DNA of 7,014 nucleotides from Rubrivivax sp. (GTDB lineage: Bacteria > Pseudomonadota > Gammaproteobacteria > Burkholderiales > Burkholderiaceae_C): NCBI GenBank assembly GCA_027484885.1, contig JAIXSD010000305.1:1-7014 (forward strand), given 5' to 3'. Positions within the stretch are counted from its first letter, which is position 1, and the number at the start of each line of letters is the position of its first letter. The notes under the pieces are model-generated. The model did not search any database, was not told the DNA's origin, and saw only the letters and a program-made list of their open reading frames with translations. Below are positions 5,457 through 7,014 of the stretch, piece after piece. The translations under genes and the position numbers were made by a program.

Positions 5457-7014
5457 AATCGATCGGCGTCAGCTTGGCCACCGACAGCGCCAGCCACTTC
5501 ATGCCGTGGCGGCCGAAGTTGACCTGGGCACGGGCGTCGGCACCGCTGCCTTCCAGGGTTAGCAAGACGCCCTCGCCGAACTTGGTGTGGAACACACCCT
5601 TGCCGACCTTGAGGCCGCCATGCTCGTCGGCCACCTTCTGCGCCGCGGCCTGCTTCATGCTCTTGGGCACGGGGGCGGTGTCGTAGGCGGGCTTGTCCAC
5701 CCGGCCGGCGCCGACCACCGATTTGAGGCCCGAGCCGCGCTCCCAGGCGCTTTGATATTCCTTGGCGAAGCCGGAGCCGAAGCCCTGGTTGCGCGGGGTC
5801 AGCCACTTCAGCGCATGTTCGGGCAGCTCGTCGAAGAAGCGGCTCTTGACGTTGTAGCGGGTCTGGCCGTGCAGCATGCGGGTCTGGCTGAAGGCCAGGT
5901 AGAGGCGCTGGCGCGCCCGCGTGATGGCCACATACATCAGGCGGCGCTCTTCCTCCAGGCCGTCGCTGTCGGACATGGAGTTCTCGTGCGGGAACAGGCC
6001 TTCTTCCAGGCCGGTGATGAAGACGGCGTCGAACTCCAGGCCCTTGCTGGAGTGCACCGTCATCAGCTGCACGGCATCCTGGCCGGCTTGCGCCTGGTTG
6101 TCGCCTGCCTCCAGTGAGGCATGGGTCAGGAAGGCGGCCAGGGGCGACATGATCTCGCCGGTCTCCGCATCGGGCGTGAAGTTCGCCGGGGCCACGGCCG
6201 CCGGGAAGCCTTCCGAGATGGCGCCAGGCGAGAGTTCATCGACCGGCAGGGCCACGGCGTCCTTGCCAAAGCCCTCTTGCGTGACAAAGGCTTCGGCGGC
6301 GTTGATCAGTTCGCCCAAGTTCTCCAGGCGCTCGGCACCGTCCTTGTCGTTGCGGTAGAACTCGTTGAGGCCGGAGATTTCCAGGATCTGCTCGATGATC
6401 TCGCGCAGGGTGTGGCCTTGGGTCAGGTTGCGGGTCGAATCGATCAGGCCGGTGAAGGCCTGCAGATTGCTGCCCGCCTTGCCGGCCACCGCGCCCACGC
6501 TTTGGTACAGGCTGCGGCCGGACATGCGGGCGGCGTCCTGCAGCAGCTCGATGGCACGCGCGCCGATGCCGCGGGTCGGGAAATTGACCACGCGCAAAAA
6601 GCTGGTGTCGTCGTTGGGGTTCTCCAGCAGGCGCAAGTACGAGAGCGCGTGCTTCACTTCCGCCCGCTCGAAGAAGCGCAGGCCGCCGTAGACGCGATAG
6701 GGAATGCCGGCATTGAAGAGCGCCGACTCGATCACCCGTGACTGCGCATTGCTGCGGTAGAGCACGGCGATCTCTTTGCGATCGATGCCGGCGCGGTGCA
6801 GGGCCTGGGCTTCTTCGATCAGCCACTGGGCCTCGGCGAAATCGCTGGCGGCTTCATACACCCGCACCGGCTCGCCCGGGCCGGCATCGGTGCGCAGGGT
6901 CTTGCCCAGGCGGCGGCTGTTGCGGCTGATCAGCTCGTTGGCGGAATCGAGGATGTTGGAGTAGCTGCGGTAGTTCTGCTCCAGCTTGATGACCTTCTTG
7001 ACGCGGTACTCGCG
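5455..7014 (-). CDS. uvrD: DNA helicase II (UvrD), superfamily 1A; N-terminus beyond the window
   Basis: ATP-dependent 3'-5' DNA helicase that removes incised strands in nucleotide-excision and mismatch repair. The last 519 residues are visible; the Walker A half lies beyond 7014. Motifs in order, numbered from the window edge: motif IV IKLEQNYRS (9-17), IPYRVYGGLRFFERAEVKHA (104-123), NFPTRGIG (144-151), motif V MTVHSSKGLEFDAVFITGLE (318-337) and motif VI EEERRLMYVAITRARQRL (354-371). The C-terminal tudor-like domain contains VFHTKFGEG (474-482) and GMKWLALSVAKL (504-515), which distinguishes UvrD from Rep. Compared with E. coli UvrD as I remember it, there are roughly 20-25 extra residues before SPLAAFLTHASLEAG (290-304), around residues 249-289. 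The gene is codirectional with phoX, 171 bp upstream of it, with no clear terminator between. Confidence 0.96.
   Translation of the reverse strand, partial: REYRVKKVIKLEQNYRSYSNILDSANELISRNSRRLGKTLRTDAGPGEPVRVYEAASDFAEAQWLIEEAQALHRAGIDRKEIAVLYRSNAQSRVIESALFNAGIPYRVYGGLRFFERAEVKHALSYLRLLENPNDDTSFLRVVNFPTRGIGARAIELLQDAARMSGRSLYQSVGAVAGKAGSNLQAFTGLIDSTRNLTQGHTLREIIEQILEISGLNEFYRNDKDGAERLENLGELINAAEAFVTQEGFGKDAVALPVDELSPGAISEGFPAAVAPANFTPDAETGEIMSPLAAFLTHASLEAGDNQAQAGQDAVQLMTVHSSKGLEFDAVFITGLEEGLFPHENSMSDSDGLEEERRLMYVAITRARQRLYLAFSQTRMLHGQTRYNVKSRFFDELPEHALKWLTPRNQGFGSGFAKEYQSAWERGSGLKSVVGAGRVDKPAYDTAPVPKSMKQAAAQKVADEHGGLKVGKGVFHTKFGEGVLLTLEGSGADARAQVNFGRHGMKWLALSVAKLTPID

Overview
The window is a GC-rich stretch with codon use and protein sequences typical of Betaproteobacteria. 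The best guess is Burkholderiales of the Roseateles/Pelomonas/Rubrivivax kind, inferred from protein style only. It contains five protein genes, two of them cut by the window ends, and all belong to recognisable families. I see no RNA gene, insertion sequence, CRISPR array or phage sequence.

Left part (1-2970): a D-galactonate (De Ley-Doudoroff type) catabolic locus. A [2Fe-2S] sugar-acid dehydratase of the IlvD/Edd family (minus strand, truncated by the left edge) is divergent from a tight two-gene operon on the plus strand, dgoK (2-keto-3-deoxygalactonate kinase) and dgoA (KDPGal aldolase). Together they would convert galactonate to 2-keto-3-deoxygalactonate, then to its 6-phosphate, then to pyruvate and glyceraldehyde-3-phosphate. 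The roughly 150 bp between the divergent genes carries a 24-bp imperfect palindrome with a central TAACGTTA, which looks like a LacI/GalR-type operator controlling both directions. The dgoKA operon ends at a perfect 24-bp palindromic hairpin that can also terminate the convergent phoX transcript.

Middle part (3034-5400): a large PhoX-family alkaline phosphatase (minus strand) with a twin-arginine signal, a lipobox and a (Pro-Ala)8 tether. About 60 bp upstream of its start are four 7-bp PhoB half-sites spaced exactly 11 bp apart. This is strong sequence evidence that the gene belongs to the phosphate-starvation regulon.

Right part (5455-7014): the C-terminal two thirds or so of UvrD (DNA helicase II), minus strand, running off the right edge. 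It is codirectional with phoX, with a 171-bp AT-richer spacer that has tetranucleotide repeats and no convincing terminator.

The points most worth following up are regulatory: the four-half-site Pho box and the divergent-operator palindrome. The use of an IlvD/Edd dehydratase where enterobacteria use an enolase-superfamily DgoD is also notable. I do not see a clearly new biological system here.
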